Origin: Vibrio amylolyticus
Lineage (GTDB): Bacteria > Pseudomonadota > Gammaproteobacteria > Enterobacterales > Vibrionaceae
Length of the DNA: 64,000 nucleotides
Direction of reading: 5' to 3'
Assembly (NCBI RefSeq): GCF_023145695.1
Contig: NZ_JAJHVV010000008.1
Span: 124,001 to 188,000 of the forward strand
A program made the position numbers and the translations under genes. Positions 37,678-46,978 of the stretch are shown here, piece after piece. Each line of letters opens with the position of its first letter. Within the stretch, counting starts at the first letter, position 1. The notes beneath the pieces were generated by a model. The model was not told where the DNA came from. It saw nothing but the letters and a program-made list of their open reading frames with translations, and searched no databases.

Positions 37678-39009
37678 ATGACTACACAAAAGAATCTAAA
37701 AGTTGTCGTGATTGGTGGTGGTTCTAGCTATACCCCTGAATTAATTGAAGGTTTGATCAATCGTCAGCACGAACTGCCTATTACAGACTTATGGCTTGTA
37801 GATATTGAAGAGGGCATGGAAAAAGCGCAAATAATTGCGGATTTGACCAAACGTATGATCAGTAAAGCAGGTTATAACATCACAGTCCGCCTAACCACCG
37901 ACCGAAAAGCGGCCTTAGAAAATGCTGATTTCGTTTGCTCGCAATTCCGCGCTGGCCGCATTGAAGCACGACTGCGTGACGAGCGTATTGCTCTTAAATA
38001 CCAGATGATTGGTCAAGAGACGAACGGTCTTGGTGGCTTTTCAAACGCCTGCCGAACCATTCCAATCGCTCTAGAAATCGCGGAGGAAATGGAAAAACTG
38101 TGCCCAGATGCGTGGTTACTCAACTTCACCAACCCATCAGGAATGGTAACTGAAGCACTGACCAAATACTCTAAAATCAAAACGGTTGGCTTATGTAACG
38201 TGCCAGTGAATATGGAGCGTGGTGCAGCCGAAATGCTTGGCGTTGAACGTAAAGATATTACGATGCAAATCGCAGGGCTTAACCATTTAGTTTGGGCTCG
38301 TAAAGTACTCCATGATGGAAAAGATAAACTAGGTGAGCTAACAGAAGCACTACTTACAGGCGAAGATAAAATGACGCCCAAGAACATTCCACCTTTCCAA
38401 TGGGACGCAGGACTTATTCGTGATTTAGGAATGGTGCCATGTGCTTACCTTCGCTATTACTACCAATCTCGCGATATTCTGAGTAAAGAATTCGCCGCTT
38501 CTGAAAGCAAAAGCAATCGTGCTGATTTGGTTGCCAAAGTGGAAGCTGAGCTATTAGAAATCTACCGAGACCCTACATTAGACACTAAACCACAGCTTCT
38601 TGAAGAGCGTGGCGGTGCTTATTACTCAGAGGCAGCGTGTGAGCTAATGAGCAGTATTTACAACAACAAACGCACCATCATGCATGTCAACACTCGTAAC
38701 AACGGCGCTATTCAAGGCCTGCCAAATGACTGTGCGGTTGAAGTCAGCTCTGTTATCACAAGCAGCGAAATCATTCCGCTACGTGTTGAACCTTTTGATA
38801 CCGATACACTACGTCTTATCCAACTAATGAAAGAGTTCGAGACGCTGACGGTTAAGGCCGCTATGACTGGCGACATTAATGCGGCCAAACGAGCACTCAT
38901 TCTAAACCCTATTGTGGATTCTGGGTCACATATTCAAGAAGCCTTAGAAGAGACCGTTCGCGAAAACATCGAATTTATGCCAGCGTTTGCACATATTCTG
39001 GAAAAATAG
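37678..39009 (+). CDS. GH4 6-phospho-beta-glucosidase (ChbF/CelF-like)
   Basis: NAD- and metal-dependent glycosidase of 443 residues that hydrolyses phosphorylated disaccharides such as chitobiose- or cellobiose-6-phosphate. It has an N-terminal NAD-binding motif VVVIGGGSSYTPEL, the family segment QFRAGRIEARLRDE, metal-binding cysteine in GLCNVPVN and histidine in AGLNHLVW. It is followed by a ChbG-type deacetylase, which points to diacetylchitobiose-6-phosphate as substrate. No PTS permease is adjacent, so phosphorylated substrate must come from a transporter encoded elsewhere. Confidence 0.9.
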   Translation: MTTQKNLKVVVIGGGSSYTPELIEGLINRQHELPITDLWLVDIEEGMEKAQIIADLTKRMISKAGYNITVRLTTDRKAALENADFVCSQFRAGRIEARLRDERIALKYQMIGQETNGLGGFSNACRTIPIALEIAEEMEKLCPDAWLLNFTNPSGMVTEALTKYSKIKTVGLCNVPVNMERGAAEMLGVERKDITMQIAGLNHLVWARKVLHDGKDKLGELTEALLTGEDKMTPKNIPPFQWDAGLIRDLGMVPCAYLRYYYQSRDILSKEFAASESKSNRADLVAKVEAELLEIYRDPTLDTKPQLLEERGGAYYSEAACELMSSIYNNKRTIMHVNTRNNGAIQGLPNDCAVEVSSVITSSEIIPLRVEPFDTDTLRLIQLMKEFETLTVKAAMTGDINAAKRALILNPIVDSGSHIQEALEETVRENIEFMPAFAHILEK

Positions 39010-39059
39010 AACAGCCGAATGTAAATTGTTTTAATTAAAGAATATTAAGAGTGACCACT

Positions 39060-39842
39060 ATGAAATTAATCATGAATGCAGACGATTTTGGCCTAACACA
39101 AGGGGTAAACAACGCCATCGCTTCGTGCTTTAAGGCTGGCATTGTTAAGTCGACCACCATTATGATGAATCAAGAAGCAATAGACCATGCAGCAAGACTG
39201 TATCATCAAGGGTTGATACCTGAGGTTGGGCTTCACTTTACAGTGACAACAGGCAAACCGATATTAAGCCCAAAACTTGTGCCTTCACTGGTTGATGAGA
39301 ATGGTAACTTTCATGATAAATCAGTCTTAATCCATAAAACGGACATTTGCGAACACGAGGTGTATCAAGAGTTAGCGGCGCAATATCAATCGGCCATCGA
39401 TGCGGGTTTCAACATCAACCATATCGATAGCCATCACTTTGGTGGTGTTTACCCTGCACTAAAAAGCGCCTTTGTTCGTTTTGCTAATGAGATAAAGCTG
39501 CCAGTAAGACGCATAGATAATATCGTTGCAGGTCAACAAGGCTTAAACGTCGTCACACCCGATATTTTTGATATGCGCTTTTTCGATTCAGGTGCCACAG
39601 CAGAAAGTCTCAAGCAGTATCTGTTAGAGCATAAACAGAACTATCCGAGCGGTGTGGTCGAATTTATGTGTCATCCATCGGTTGAACACGATCAAGCACT
39701 TCCTTCACTGTCAGGTTACACCGACTTGAGAGCGAGAGAGCTTGAGATACTCTGCTCAACGGATCTGAAAGATTGGCTTAATGAACAAGATATTGAATGT
39801 GTTGGTTTTGATTACTTAGCCAAAATGAACAAGACACAATAG
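39060..39842 (+). CDS. chbG: Chitooligosaccharide deacetylase ChbG (YdjC family)
   Basis: Metal-dependent carbohydrate deacetylase of 260 residues. Conserved segments: MNADDFGLTQGVNNAI (metal-binding Asp), NHIDSHHFGG with the metal histidines, and VEFMCHPSVEHD near the C-terminus. It removes one acetyl group from diacetylchitobiose-6-phosphate so the GH4 enzyme can act. The ATG at 39060 follows AAGAG at good spacing; a GTG at 39051 is also in frame. It follows the GH4 gene by 50 bases and ends at a strong terminator. Confidence 0.9.
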   Translation: MKLIMNADDFGLTQGVNNAIASCFKAGIVKSTTIMMNQEAIDHAARLYHQGLIPEVGLHFTVTTGKPILSPKLVPSLVDENGNFHDKSVLIHKTDICEHEVYQELAAQYQSAIDAGFNINHIDSHHFGGVYPALKSAFVRFANEIKLPVRRIDNIVAGQQGLNVVTPDIFDMRFFDSGATAESLKQYLLEHKQNYPSGVVEFMCHPSVEHDQALPSLSGYTDLRARELEILCSTDLKDWLNEQDIECVGFDYLAKMNKTQ

Positions 39843-39884
39843 AACGGGTCACATTAGCACTGCTGATAATATTCGACCCATAAT

Positions 39885-39920
39885 AAAAAACGCCTTAACA
39901 CGAATGTTAAGGCGTTTTTT
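39885..39920 (+). terminator. Perfect terminator after chbG
   Basis: AAAAAACGCCTTAACA and its complement form a 16-bp stem with a CGAA loop and a run of six T. It serves chbG and possibly the convergent yibL. Confidence 0.92.
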
Positions 39921-39985
39921 AAAATCTTGAAAGCTTGGCACCTGGAGACTAGGAGCGAGATGAAGCATCTCAAATCATAATGAGA

Positions 39986-40342
39986 TTAGAATTTTTTCGG
40001 AGCAAAACCAGTCATCACATCAATACGGAGTGCTTTACCCAGTTTCGTCATTGGGTGAACAACTACTAGACCTTTTACTGACTTCTTCAACTTACCCATA
40101 TCAGCCTGCTCAGCTTTTGTAATTTCACGGTAAAAAGGCATATCTGAAAGCTCTTTACGCTCTTTATTTAGATCATAATCTTGCTTATGTTTAAGTTGAG
40201 CAACCTTTTTAGTTAGCTTCTCAATTTCATCCGTAAACTTTGAGATCATAGCGCTATCGCCACGAGATTTTGCCGCATCTAACTTAAACTTACATTTATC
40301 TAGGCGGTGATTTAATTGTTGTACTTCTTTTTTTGAACTCAT
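39986..40342 (-). CDS. yibL: YibL family ribosome-associated protein
   Basis: Small basic protein of 118 residues. A lysine-rich coiled coil (KKEVQQLNHRLDKCKFKLD and on) is followed by SDMPFYREITKAEQADMGKLKKSVKGLVVVHPMTKLGKAL, the conserved C-terminal region of YibL (DUF2810). E. coli YibL co-purifies with ribosomes; its function is not known in detail. Single gene, convergent with chbG. Confidence 0.85.
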   Translation of the reverse strand: MSSKKEVQQLNHRLDKCKFKLDAAKSRGDSAMISKFTDEIEKLTKKVAQLKHKQDYDLNKERKELSDMPFYREITKAEQADMGKLKKSVKGLVVVHPMTKLGKALRIDVMTGFAPKKF

Positions 40343-40529
40343 GACTCATGACTCTTGGATGAACTTTGGGCGCGGAGTATATCACACTCTTGTTGTGAGC
40401 CATAATTAGATCTTTCTCTCAAATTTTTCTTAGTAATCCATCAGTTAAACTACACTATTCATGAATACGTCTATTTATTCGACGCGAGATAGGGACTTCT
40501 CAGTACTCATTAACAAGGAAACTAATGTC

Positions 40530-41297
40530 ATGCGAAATACAAAAGTAATCGGTTTGTTTCTAATCGTTATGTGTCACTTTTCAACAGCTTGGGCTTCAGG
40601 TCCTCTAATTATCAAATATCTACCAGCCGACGAAAAAGAAGAAAAAGAAGCCCTAAGCGTTATAAAGCAGAGTGAATTAAATGAGTTAGTCGTCGAACTG
40701 TCTAATAGCTATTTCCCTTTTAATGAAACGGCTACAATCCAATATGGCGGCGATGAAGGCCCAATGTACGATCCTGAAATACGAACGATACACATCCCTT
40801 ATACATTTTATCTTCAAACCCTCGATTACTTTACTAAAAATGATTATCAAAAGAAATTTGATAAAGATCCCCAATATGGAGCGTTAGATACCCTTTTACA
40901 TACCATTTTGCATGAAGTTGGCCACGCATTTGTCCATGATCAAGCGATCCCAATTTTAGGTAAAGAGGAGGATGCCGTAGATAACTTTGCCACACTAATA
41001 ATGATTAATTACCTCGAAAATGGCGCAGACTCAGCAATCAGCGCTGCTGATATGTTTGCCTTTGAATCTGAAGATCGACCAGACTATTACGATTTTGGAG
41101 AGTATATCGACGAGCATAGCTTTGACTTACAACGCTACTTTTCAACACTTTGTTTAGTCTATGGTAACGATCCCGAGACTCATAAAAACCTTTTAGACGA
41201 GGTAGAAAACGATTACTTATCAGACCGGAAAGAGTTTTGTGAGTATGAGTATCAAAACCTCTCAAATAACTGGTCGCGCTATTTAAAAGAGGAGTAA
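40530..41297 (+). CDS. DUF4344-type putative metallopeptidase, exported
   Basis: Exported protein of 255 residues from the ATG at 40530. A signal peptide (VIGLFLIVMCHFSTAWAS) is followed by a zincin-like domain with the motif HEVGHAFVHDQ (HExxH with a glycine before the second histidine). An acidic DNFATLIMINYL segment then supplies the third ligand region. This is the pattern of DUF4344 proteins. AAGGAAAC precedes the chosen start; an upstream in-frame ATG at 40461 would bury the signal peptide. Substrate unknown. Confidence 0.8.
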   Translation: MRNTKVIGLFLIVMCHFSTAWASGPLIIKYLPADEKEEKEALSVIKQSELNELVVELSNSYFPFNETATIQYGGDEGPMYDPEIRTIHIPYTFYLQTLDYFTKNDYQKKFDKDPQYGALDTLLHTILHEVGHAFVHDQAIPILGKEEDAVDNFATLIMINYLENGADSAISAADMFAFESEDRPDYYDFGEYIDEHSFDLQRYFSTLCLVYGNDPETHKNLLDEVENDYLSDRKEFCEYEYQNLSNNWSRYLKEE

Positions 41298-41356
41298 ACT
41301 GCGACTTATATACATTCAGTCACTCACCAACTACCAGCTTTGAATAAACCATATAT

Positions 41357-41400
41357 GTGTGCCTTTTCACAGTATTAATTATTGAAAAAGCACACTTTTC
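41357..41400 (+). terminator. Terminator after the DUF4344 gene
   Basis: GTGTGC-CTTTTC pairs with GAAAA-AGCACAC with one mismatch around a long AT loop, followed by TTTTC. Confidence 0.6.
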
Positions 41401-41556
41401 TATGAGTGAAGTGCAACACTTTACATCAATTGTGACCCCACCAAGAGTCTAGAACTAATTACGTCTTAGTTATTAAAAATTGTCTAATATTAGTTTTATA
41501 ACTCTATAAAAAATCGACAGAGGAATACACCTCTGCTGGTGTTACAGGAAGTACTT

Positions 41557-43218
41557 ATGAACTTATCAATTCGCAACCGCCTCTACATACTATCCATTGT
41601 CCCGCTGCTCGTTATCGCTGCTGGCATGATGTGGTTCACTTATTTAAAAACCACAGACTTTAACCAACAGCAACTTGAGCGAACCCATGCAAGCATGATG
41701 GAGATGAAACAAAAAGAGCTTAAAAGTTACCTGCAAATAGCTCGCTCCTCACTTGATCCTTTGTTAGCAAAAGGTATGTCACTTGATCAAGCCCTTCCTA
41801 CTTTGAAAGCGATGGAGTATGGCGAGTCAGGCTATATCTTCGCTTACGATTCAAAAGGCGTTCGAATAGCGGTAGGTAAGGGAACAAAAGGCATTGGTGA
41901 TAACTTTTTCAACTTACAAGACAAGCAAGGTAACTACCTCATTCAGGACCTGATCAAGAATGCCAAAACCGGTCAATTCACAACCTATTACTTCCCCAAA
42001 CCCGGCCAATCAGAAGCTCTGCCGAAACTGAGCTATTCAATGTTTATTCCAGAATGGGACTTGATGATTGGTACTGGTTTTTACACCGATGATATTGACG
42101 CCATTATCGAAGAGATGGACCACTCAGCAATTAGTGCTCTAAACGATAGCTTGATGGCGATTGTGTTGTTCTGTGTGATGATTGCGGTTCTTGTTGCCAT
42201 CTTTGCTATTTTTGTTACGCGCAGTATTTTGCACCCGATTGATGTACTCGATAAGTCCATTGGCTCATTTGCTAGCGGTGACGCAGATCTGACTGCCCGA
42301 ATGGAAGCATTTAAAATTCCAGAATTTGCCAATTTAAGTAAGAACTTCAATATTTTTGTAGAAAGCCTACAAAACATCATTCGTAATGTCAGTGATGTAG
42401 GGCTACAAGTGGTGAATGAAACCAATGATATGTCGAACCGAGCTGCTCAAGTAGACGAACTCGCTTCAGGACAGCGTGAAGAAACGGAACAAGTAGCCAC
42501 AGCCATGACCGAGATGACAACCACGGCAGGCGAAATATCAAACAATGCCAGTAACGCTGCAGGCTCAGCTAACGAAGCTGAAGATAACGCAAAAGAGGCT
42601 CAGCAGATTGTAAACTCAGCCGCCAACTCTGTTCGAGAGCTCGCACAAGAGGTATCTGAAGCAAGTGGCGTCATCTCTGAACTCGAAAACGATGTGAAAA
42701 ACATTTCAACCTCTCTAGAAGTCATTCAAGACATTGCCGAACAAACTAACCTATTAGCCTTGAATGCTGCTATTGAAGCTGCTCGTGCGGGTGAACAAGG
42801 CCGAGGCTTTGCCGTGGTGGCCGATGAAGTACGTAAACTGGCAAGCCGAACTCAAGAGAGTACAGGTGAGATTCATGCAATGATCGAGCAGCTAAAATCG
42901 GCCTCTGATGCTGCCGTTAAAGCGATGGACTCTAGCCAAGCTCGTGGCGACAGTACCGTAAAAGAAGCCAATGCGGCGGCGGAAGCTTTGGTGAAGATTC
43001 AAGAGTCGATAGCAACGATAATGGACATGAATTCACTTATTGCGACAGCAACAGAAGAGCAAAGCATTGTTGGACAAGAGATATCGCAACGTATTGTCGT
43101 CATCTCAGATCAAAGTAGCCAATCGGCTGATTTAGCCAATCAAAATCGTTCAGGTAGTCAGCAATTGAATGGGCGAGCCAATGAACTTTCTGATCTCGTA
43201 GGTCGATTTACCGTGTAG
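41557..43218 (+). CDS. Methyl-accepting chemotaxis protein with single Cache domain
   Basis: Chemoreceptor of 553 residues from the ATG at 41557 (AGGAAG upstream; the GTG at 41539 is less likely). First membrane helix about 10-28, then a periplasmic sCache_2 domain ([19 protein letters not shown], and [15 protein letters not shown]), second helix about 185-210, a HAMP domain, and the signalling hairpin with [32 protein letters not shown]. There is no CheR-tethering pentapeptide at the C-terminus. Family Cache domains of this type often bind small carboxylates; the ligand is not known. Confidence 0.93.
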   Translation: MNLSIRNRLYILSIVPLLVIAAGMMWFTYLKTTDFNQQQLERTHASMMEMKQKELKSYLQIARSSLDPLLAKGMSLDQALPTLKAMEYGESGYIFAYDSKGVRIAVGKGTKGIGDNFFNLQDKQGNYLIQDLIKNAKTGQFTTYYFPKPGQSEALPKLSYSMFIPEWDLMIGTGFYTDDIDAIIEEMDHSAISALNDSLMAIVLFCVMIAVLVAIFAIFVTRSILHPIDVLDKSIGSFASGDADLTARMEAFKIPEFANLSKNFNIFVESLQNIIRNVSDVGLQVVNETNDMSNRAAQVDELASGQREETEQVATAMTEMTTTAGEISNNASNAAGSANEAEDNAKEAQQIVNSAANSVRELAQEVSEASGVISELENDVKNISTSLEVIQDIAEQTNLLALNAAIEAARAGEQGRGFAVVADEVRKLASRTQESTGEIHAMIEQLKSASDAAVKAMDSSQARGDSTVKEANAAAEALVKIQESIATIMDMNSLIATATEEQSIVGQEISQRIVVISDQSSQSADLANQNRSGSQQLNGRANELSDLVGRFTV

Positions 43219-43230
43219 CGACCACTTAGA

Positions 43231-43278
43231 AAAAGGGGCACGGTCTCTCTTCTTTTGGAATAGATACCGTGCCCTTTT
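43231..43278 (+). terminator. Terminator between chemoreceptor and DUF1501 gene
   Basis: AAAAGGGGCACGGT and ACCGTGCCCTTTT pair strongly around a 21-base loop. Convergent arrangement; probably used by both genes. Confidence 0.8.
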
Positions 43279-43309
43279 CAATGTATTTGTATCAATTAAA
43301 AGCACTGGC

Positions 43310-44620
43310 TTAAATCATGAACCCGAGGTTTCGTTCCTCAAAGTTAACCAGATTTGGGAAAACCGCATCTAAGGCATAATCTTCAATGCCAAACCACGTC
43401 GCTAATGTTGCCCCAACTTGATCAGATGAAATTGATGGGATCATTCGGCCACGCTCATCAATCGAAAATTCGCCCAAATGATTCAGATCTTCAATGTTTC
43501 CAAAGTAGCGACCACCATCAACTGCCCCTCCAATAATCAATTCATGGCCTGCCCAACCGTGTCCCGTTCCCTCTCCATTACTTAATAAAGTACGACCAAA
43601 ATCTGACATGGTGAAGGTTGTCACGTTGGGGCTGTTATTCATCTCAGCTTGAAACGCTACGATGGCTTCAGCTAACTGCTCATACAACTTAGTCTGACTC
43701 GCGAGCTGATTTTTATGTGTATCAAACCCACCAAGCGTGACATAAAATATTTGTCGAGATTGCTGCTCATTCACCGCTAGCGACGCATTATTCTTAATTA
43801 CTTTCGCCACCAATTCTAAGTCCTCGCCAATTGAGCTCGTGCCAAAGTCGTTCGTAATAGGAGTCTCCAGAATGGTTTTCATCCCTTCATCAACACTTAG
43901 CATCTCGCCTTTTATTACGTTGATCTGCTGACGAAAGAGATCAAACCTCGTCGCTGCAATGTCCTGCTTTACTGCGTCCTCGACAGTAGGTCGACTCTCA
44001 AATTCTTTCAGCCCTGATTTATTGGTGATGATGGCGGGCTGAAACTGAGTCCCGACTAAGAAATTAGAGGTCCCTTGAATGTTATAACTGGGTGGTAAGC
44101 CATTGACCTGTTCGTTAAGAGCGACCATCAACCGGCCTCCCCACCCTGTTGTTAGTTCACCATCCACTTGCCCTCTTCGCTTAGCGTGTTGCATGTCTGA
44201 ATGTGATCCACGGCGCGGGATACTAGGTACAACCCCTAATTCAAAATCACTTTTTGACCCCGGTTGAATCAAGTTGCCTGAATTTAAAATGACCGTTCCA
44301 TTTTTGCCTAGAAACAGGTCTTTCAAAGGTGTTAACGCTGGGTGCATCATTAAATCCAAGTCACCACTTAGCCCAGTGTGCACCATCTCCTCCAGGTTTA
44401 AGGCAATTTTGCCTTTCGCGGCTTTGTACTGGGTATAGAGTGATTCTTTAGCCGGTACGAACATGTTATGGGAGTCATTTCCCCCCGCTAAAAAAATGCA
44501 CACCAATGCTTTATTGTCCCCCAAAGAAGCCATTGCATGATTATTTAGCATGACACCTGGTGATAGCGCGACCATCGACATACTTGTCAGAGTATTCTTT
44601 AAAAAGGCTCTACGTTTCAT
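43310..44620 (-). CDS. DUF1501 domain protein, exported
   Basis: Protein of 436 residues starting MKRRAFLKNTLTSM, with a twin-arginine-like motif (RRAFLK) and hydrophobic segment, so export probably by Tat. The core shows the DUF1501 pattern: LVCIFLAGGNDSHNMFVPA at the start, VTLGGFDTHKNQL and FTMSDFGRTLLSNGEGTGHGWAGHELI. This family is related to sulfatase/alkaline-phosphatase folds, but its activity is not established. It starts four bases after the stop of the DUF1800 gene, with which it forms a two-gene operon. Confidence 0.87.
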   Translation of the reverse strand: MKRRAFLKNTLTSMSMVALSPGVMLNNHAMASLGDNKALVCIFLAGGNDSHNMFVPAKESLYTQYKAAKGKIALNLEEMVHTGLSGDLDLMMHPALTPLKDLFLGKNGTVILNSGNLIQPGSKSDFELGVVPSIPRRGSHSDMQHAKRRGQVDGELTTGWGGRLMVALNEQVNGLPPSYNIQGTSNFLVGTQFQPAIITNKSGLKEFESRPTVEDAVKQDIAATRFDLFRQQINVIKGEMLSVDEGMKTILETPITNDFGTSSIGEDLELVAKVIKNNASLAVNEQQSRQIFYVTLGGFDTHKNQLASQTKLYEQLAEAIVAFQAEMNNSPNVTTFTMSDFGRTLLSNGEGTGHGWAGHELIIGGAVDGGRYFGNIEDLNHLGEFSIDERGRMIPSISSDQVGATLATWFGIEDYALDAVFPNLVNFEERNLGFMI

Positions 44621-44624
44621 ACTA

Positions 44625-46595
44625 TTACTCCTGTACTAAGTATTCTGCTGAAGTAACCGTCATCCATACGGCACCTTTACATCGATTACGAGATTGATGG
44701 GGACCTATACTCTCGCTAAAGCTAAAAATCGCTTTCTCTAAGTCTGGATTGATGGGGGCATTGAGGAAGGTCCTTTCTAAATAGACGATGAGATCTTCAT
44801 ACTTACCTCGGCTACCAACGGAATAACATGGCTCAATATCCACCTTATTGCTTTCTCCTGCGGTAGGTTGGTCATAGCTTCCGTTCGTTTTAATGATATC
44901 GTACAGAACATTTCCAATGTCCTTAAAGCTCGCTGAGTTTAAGATGGTGAATTCAGGAGCAACAAGGTCGGCATCCGAAATATCTCCAGCAGGCGCATCT
45001 GATGATTGATAGAAATTAAAGACCGAGGGAGCACCTAAGGGAATCTGTCCAATGATCTTGGTGTCTAAGTCCTTAAAGTATCCTCTAGACTCTCCGCGCA
45101 TTCCCATGGCCCTTGCTACGTTGGCAACAGCAAGAATCGGCTCTTTCGCTTTATAAGCCTCCCCATTTCTTGCTTCTTCATCAGCAAGGATAGCCTTCAC
45201 TACTTGCGCAAGATCGCCTCGTTCTCCCCTTCCGTTATTTCGGAACACATTGGCAACTCTGTGAGTATATTCTTGCGAGGGGTTAGATTTAACAAGCCTT
45301 TGAATGAGATGATAGCTCACAAAGGTTGGGGTATTAGGATGATAGAACAAAACATTAACTGCCTGTTCTAAATCCTGTTCAGCCGTGGCTCCCTCAGTGA
45401 AGACAAAATCCATAACAACCTTAGACTGGGTATCATGTTTATCGCCATAGGCCACCATTAATGTCGATTGCTCACCATCAGAGACATCATCCCAATTGCC
45501 ATTATTCACTAGGTGCCACCCAGTTAAGACTCGCGATAACTCATCAACATCTTGCTCGGTGTACGTTGGGTAAGGCTGACCATGAGCATCTAAGAAAGGA
45601 CTCCCGTCAGCCCGAAGTTGATCTAAACCAATCGTAAACAGCTGCATGATCTCTCGTGGAAAGTTATCATTTGGGCTCACTTCGTTGATGTCATCTGAAC
45701 GCTGACTGCCTAAATGCGTCAAGTAATACCCCATAGCAGGGTGACGAGAAACATCGAGCAACAGATCACGATAATTTCCCAAAGCATGCTCAACGAGCAG
45801 ATCATAGTAGCTTGCTAACAGATCTGGATGCTGCGATAAAATGGCGTCTTTTTCAGAGACAACCAACAATTGACTCAATGCAAAAGCAACCCTTTGTCGC
45901 AACTGATCATCAGCCGTTAAACTAATTTCCCACCAGGCTCGATACCGAGACTCTTCGGTATTGTCATCAAATTCTGCGGCGTAATCACTGTAACGTGGTA
46001 AATGATAGCTGGCAGGGTAAGCAAGTTGCTCTTCAAACCAAGAATGAAAGCCCAAACTCAGCAAACCTTTGGGGCTATAAATCGGATCGCTATTATCACG
46101 GTTATGTTTTGGCCCAAAAGTGGATTGCACTAAAAATCGTGCCGCGTCACTTTCATCCGTAAATACAACGTCAGGAATACTCGGCGCTGGTATTTGCCTG
46201 TCTATTCTGGGCCTAACAATGTTCTCAGTTTCAGTTTCTGACGGTTCTATAATCCAGGTAAATGGCCCATATGTGCTGGTTTCTACGCCATCGGTAACTG
46301 TAAAAGTAACATCAGGGTAAAACCCTTCTGAACCTGAAGGCGGCTGTCTGTCTACCCATGGCTTGGCCCAAAAAATACCATTGCCGTTAACGTGAATGAA
46401 ATCCGGTAAGTTTTCCGTTGTCCACGTTAATTGGCCATCGCCACTGTATTCATGGGGAATTGTCCAACGATACTTTTCACCAACCACACCCCGTGGAGGG
46501 GAGCTGTCAGGGTCGATCAATAATTGGGCGAAGAGTGAAGAAAATGGGGTAAAAGCAAGGCTCAAACACAAGGATGGGGCAATCCATTTATTCAT
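44625..46595 (-). CDS. DUF1800 domain protein with N-terminal Ig-like region, exported
   Basis: Protein of 656 residues. A signal peptide (ends near residue 23, SSLFAQ) is followed by a beta-rich segment resembling a cadherin/putative-Ig repeat (about 25-115: GEKYRWTIPHEYSGDGQLTW, VTFTVTDGVETSTYGPFTW), then the large helical DUF1800 domain with DESDAARFLVQSTFGPKHN, SRHPAMGYYLTHLGSQ, NFPREIMQLFTIG and DVDELSRVLTGWH. DUF1800 and DUF1501 genes are paired in many bacteria; their joint function is unknown. Candidate operator palindromes lie about 160 bases upstream. Confidence 0.87.
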   Translation of the reverse strand: MNKWIAPSLCLSLAFTPFSSLFAQLLIDPDSSPPRGVVGEKYRWTIPHEYSGDGQLTWTTENLPDFIHVNGNGIFWAKPWVDRQPPSGSEGFYPDVTFTVTDGVETSTYGPFTWIIEPSETETENIVRPRIDRQIPAPSIPDVVFTDESDAARFLVQSTFGPKHNRDNSDPIYSPKGLLSLGFHSWFEEQLAYPASYHLPRYSDYAAEFDDNTEESRYRAWWEISLTADDQLRQRVAFALSQLLVVSEKDAILSQHPDLLASYYDLLVEHALGNYRDLLLDVSRHPAMGYYLTHLGSQRSDDINEVSPNDNFPREIMQLFTIGLDQLRADGSPFLDAHGQPYPTYTEQDVDELSRVLTGWHLVNNGNWDDVSDGEQSTLMVAYGDKHDTQSKVVMDFVFTEGATAEQDLEQAVNVLFYHPNTPTFVSYHLIQRLVKSNPSQEYTHRVANVFRNNGRGERGDLAQVVKAILADEEARNGEAYKAKEPILAVANVARAMGMRGESRGYFKDLDTKIIGQIPLGAPSVFNFYQSSDAPAGDISDADLVAPEFTILNSASFKDIGNVLYDIIKTNGSYDQPTAGESNKVDIEPCYSVGSRGKYEDLIVYLERTFLNAPINPDLEKAIFSFSESIGPHQSRNRCKGAVWMTVTSAEYLVQE

Positions 46596-46751
46596 AGAAT
46601 CTCCTATTACTATTAACTTATGCGCTCTGTTTTATAGTAGTAAGAAGACGCCCAGTTCCTGTGGGACATTAATTACGTTTTCTTCGAACTAAAAGACTCA
46701 TGCAGGAAAAATGAAAATGAGTGTAAAAGAGTTCGTACCAACCCATGGATA

Positions 46752-46770
46752 TCACATGTGAGATCTCACA
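46752..46770. promoter_or_regulatory. Nested palindromes upstream of DUF1800 operon
   Basis: TCACATGTGA (46752-46761) overlaps TGTGAGATCTCACA (46757-46770); both are perfect palindromes sharing TGTGA. The second resembles a CRP site but with a four-base rather than six-base spacer. Candidate operator, binding protein unknown. Confidence 0.5.
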
Positions 46771-46891
46771 ATTAAATAAATAACACATTAGATATTGAAA
46801 GAGATGTATTCATCTACTAGCTCGCGTAAACCCTGACGTAAACATCAGCTAGCCAAAGCCTAAAAATCCATCACTTTTATCCATGCTAAAA

Positions 46892-46922
46892 AAACCAGCA
46901 ACAAGGCTGGTTTCTTTTTTTT
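46892..46922. terminator. Terminator after PgpB-like gene
   Basis: AAACCAGC and GCTGGTTT pair around AACAAG with A-rich and T-rich flanks, so it can work in both directions. Lies about 60 bases beyond the stop of the minus-strand PAP2 gene. Confidence 0.8.
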
Positions 46923-46978
46923 AAGGCACTGATGGGGGCCTCTAAATACTGATGGGTTTCTCTGAATTAAGAAGCCAC

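Larger units (their letters stand above)
46596..46978. other. Region upstream of the DUF1800-DUF1501 operon
   Basis: About 380 bases with no gene. It contains nested palindromes (46752-46770), the terminator of the PAP2 gene (46892-46922), and presumably the DUF1800 promoter. Confidence 0.6.

Noticed and set aside
39925..39975. Repeat-like sequence with GAGATGAAGCATCTC hairpin after the chbG terminator
   Set aside because: Too short and not repeated elsewhere in the window, so no mobile or repeat element can be supported.
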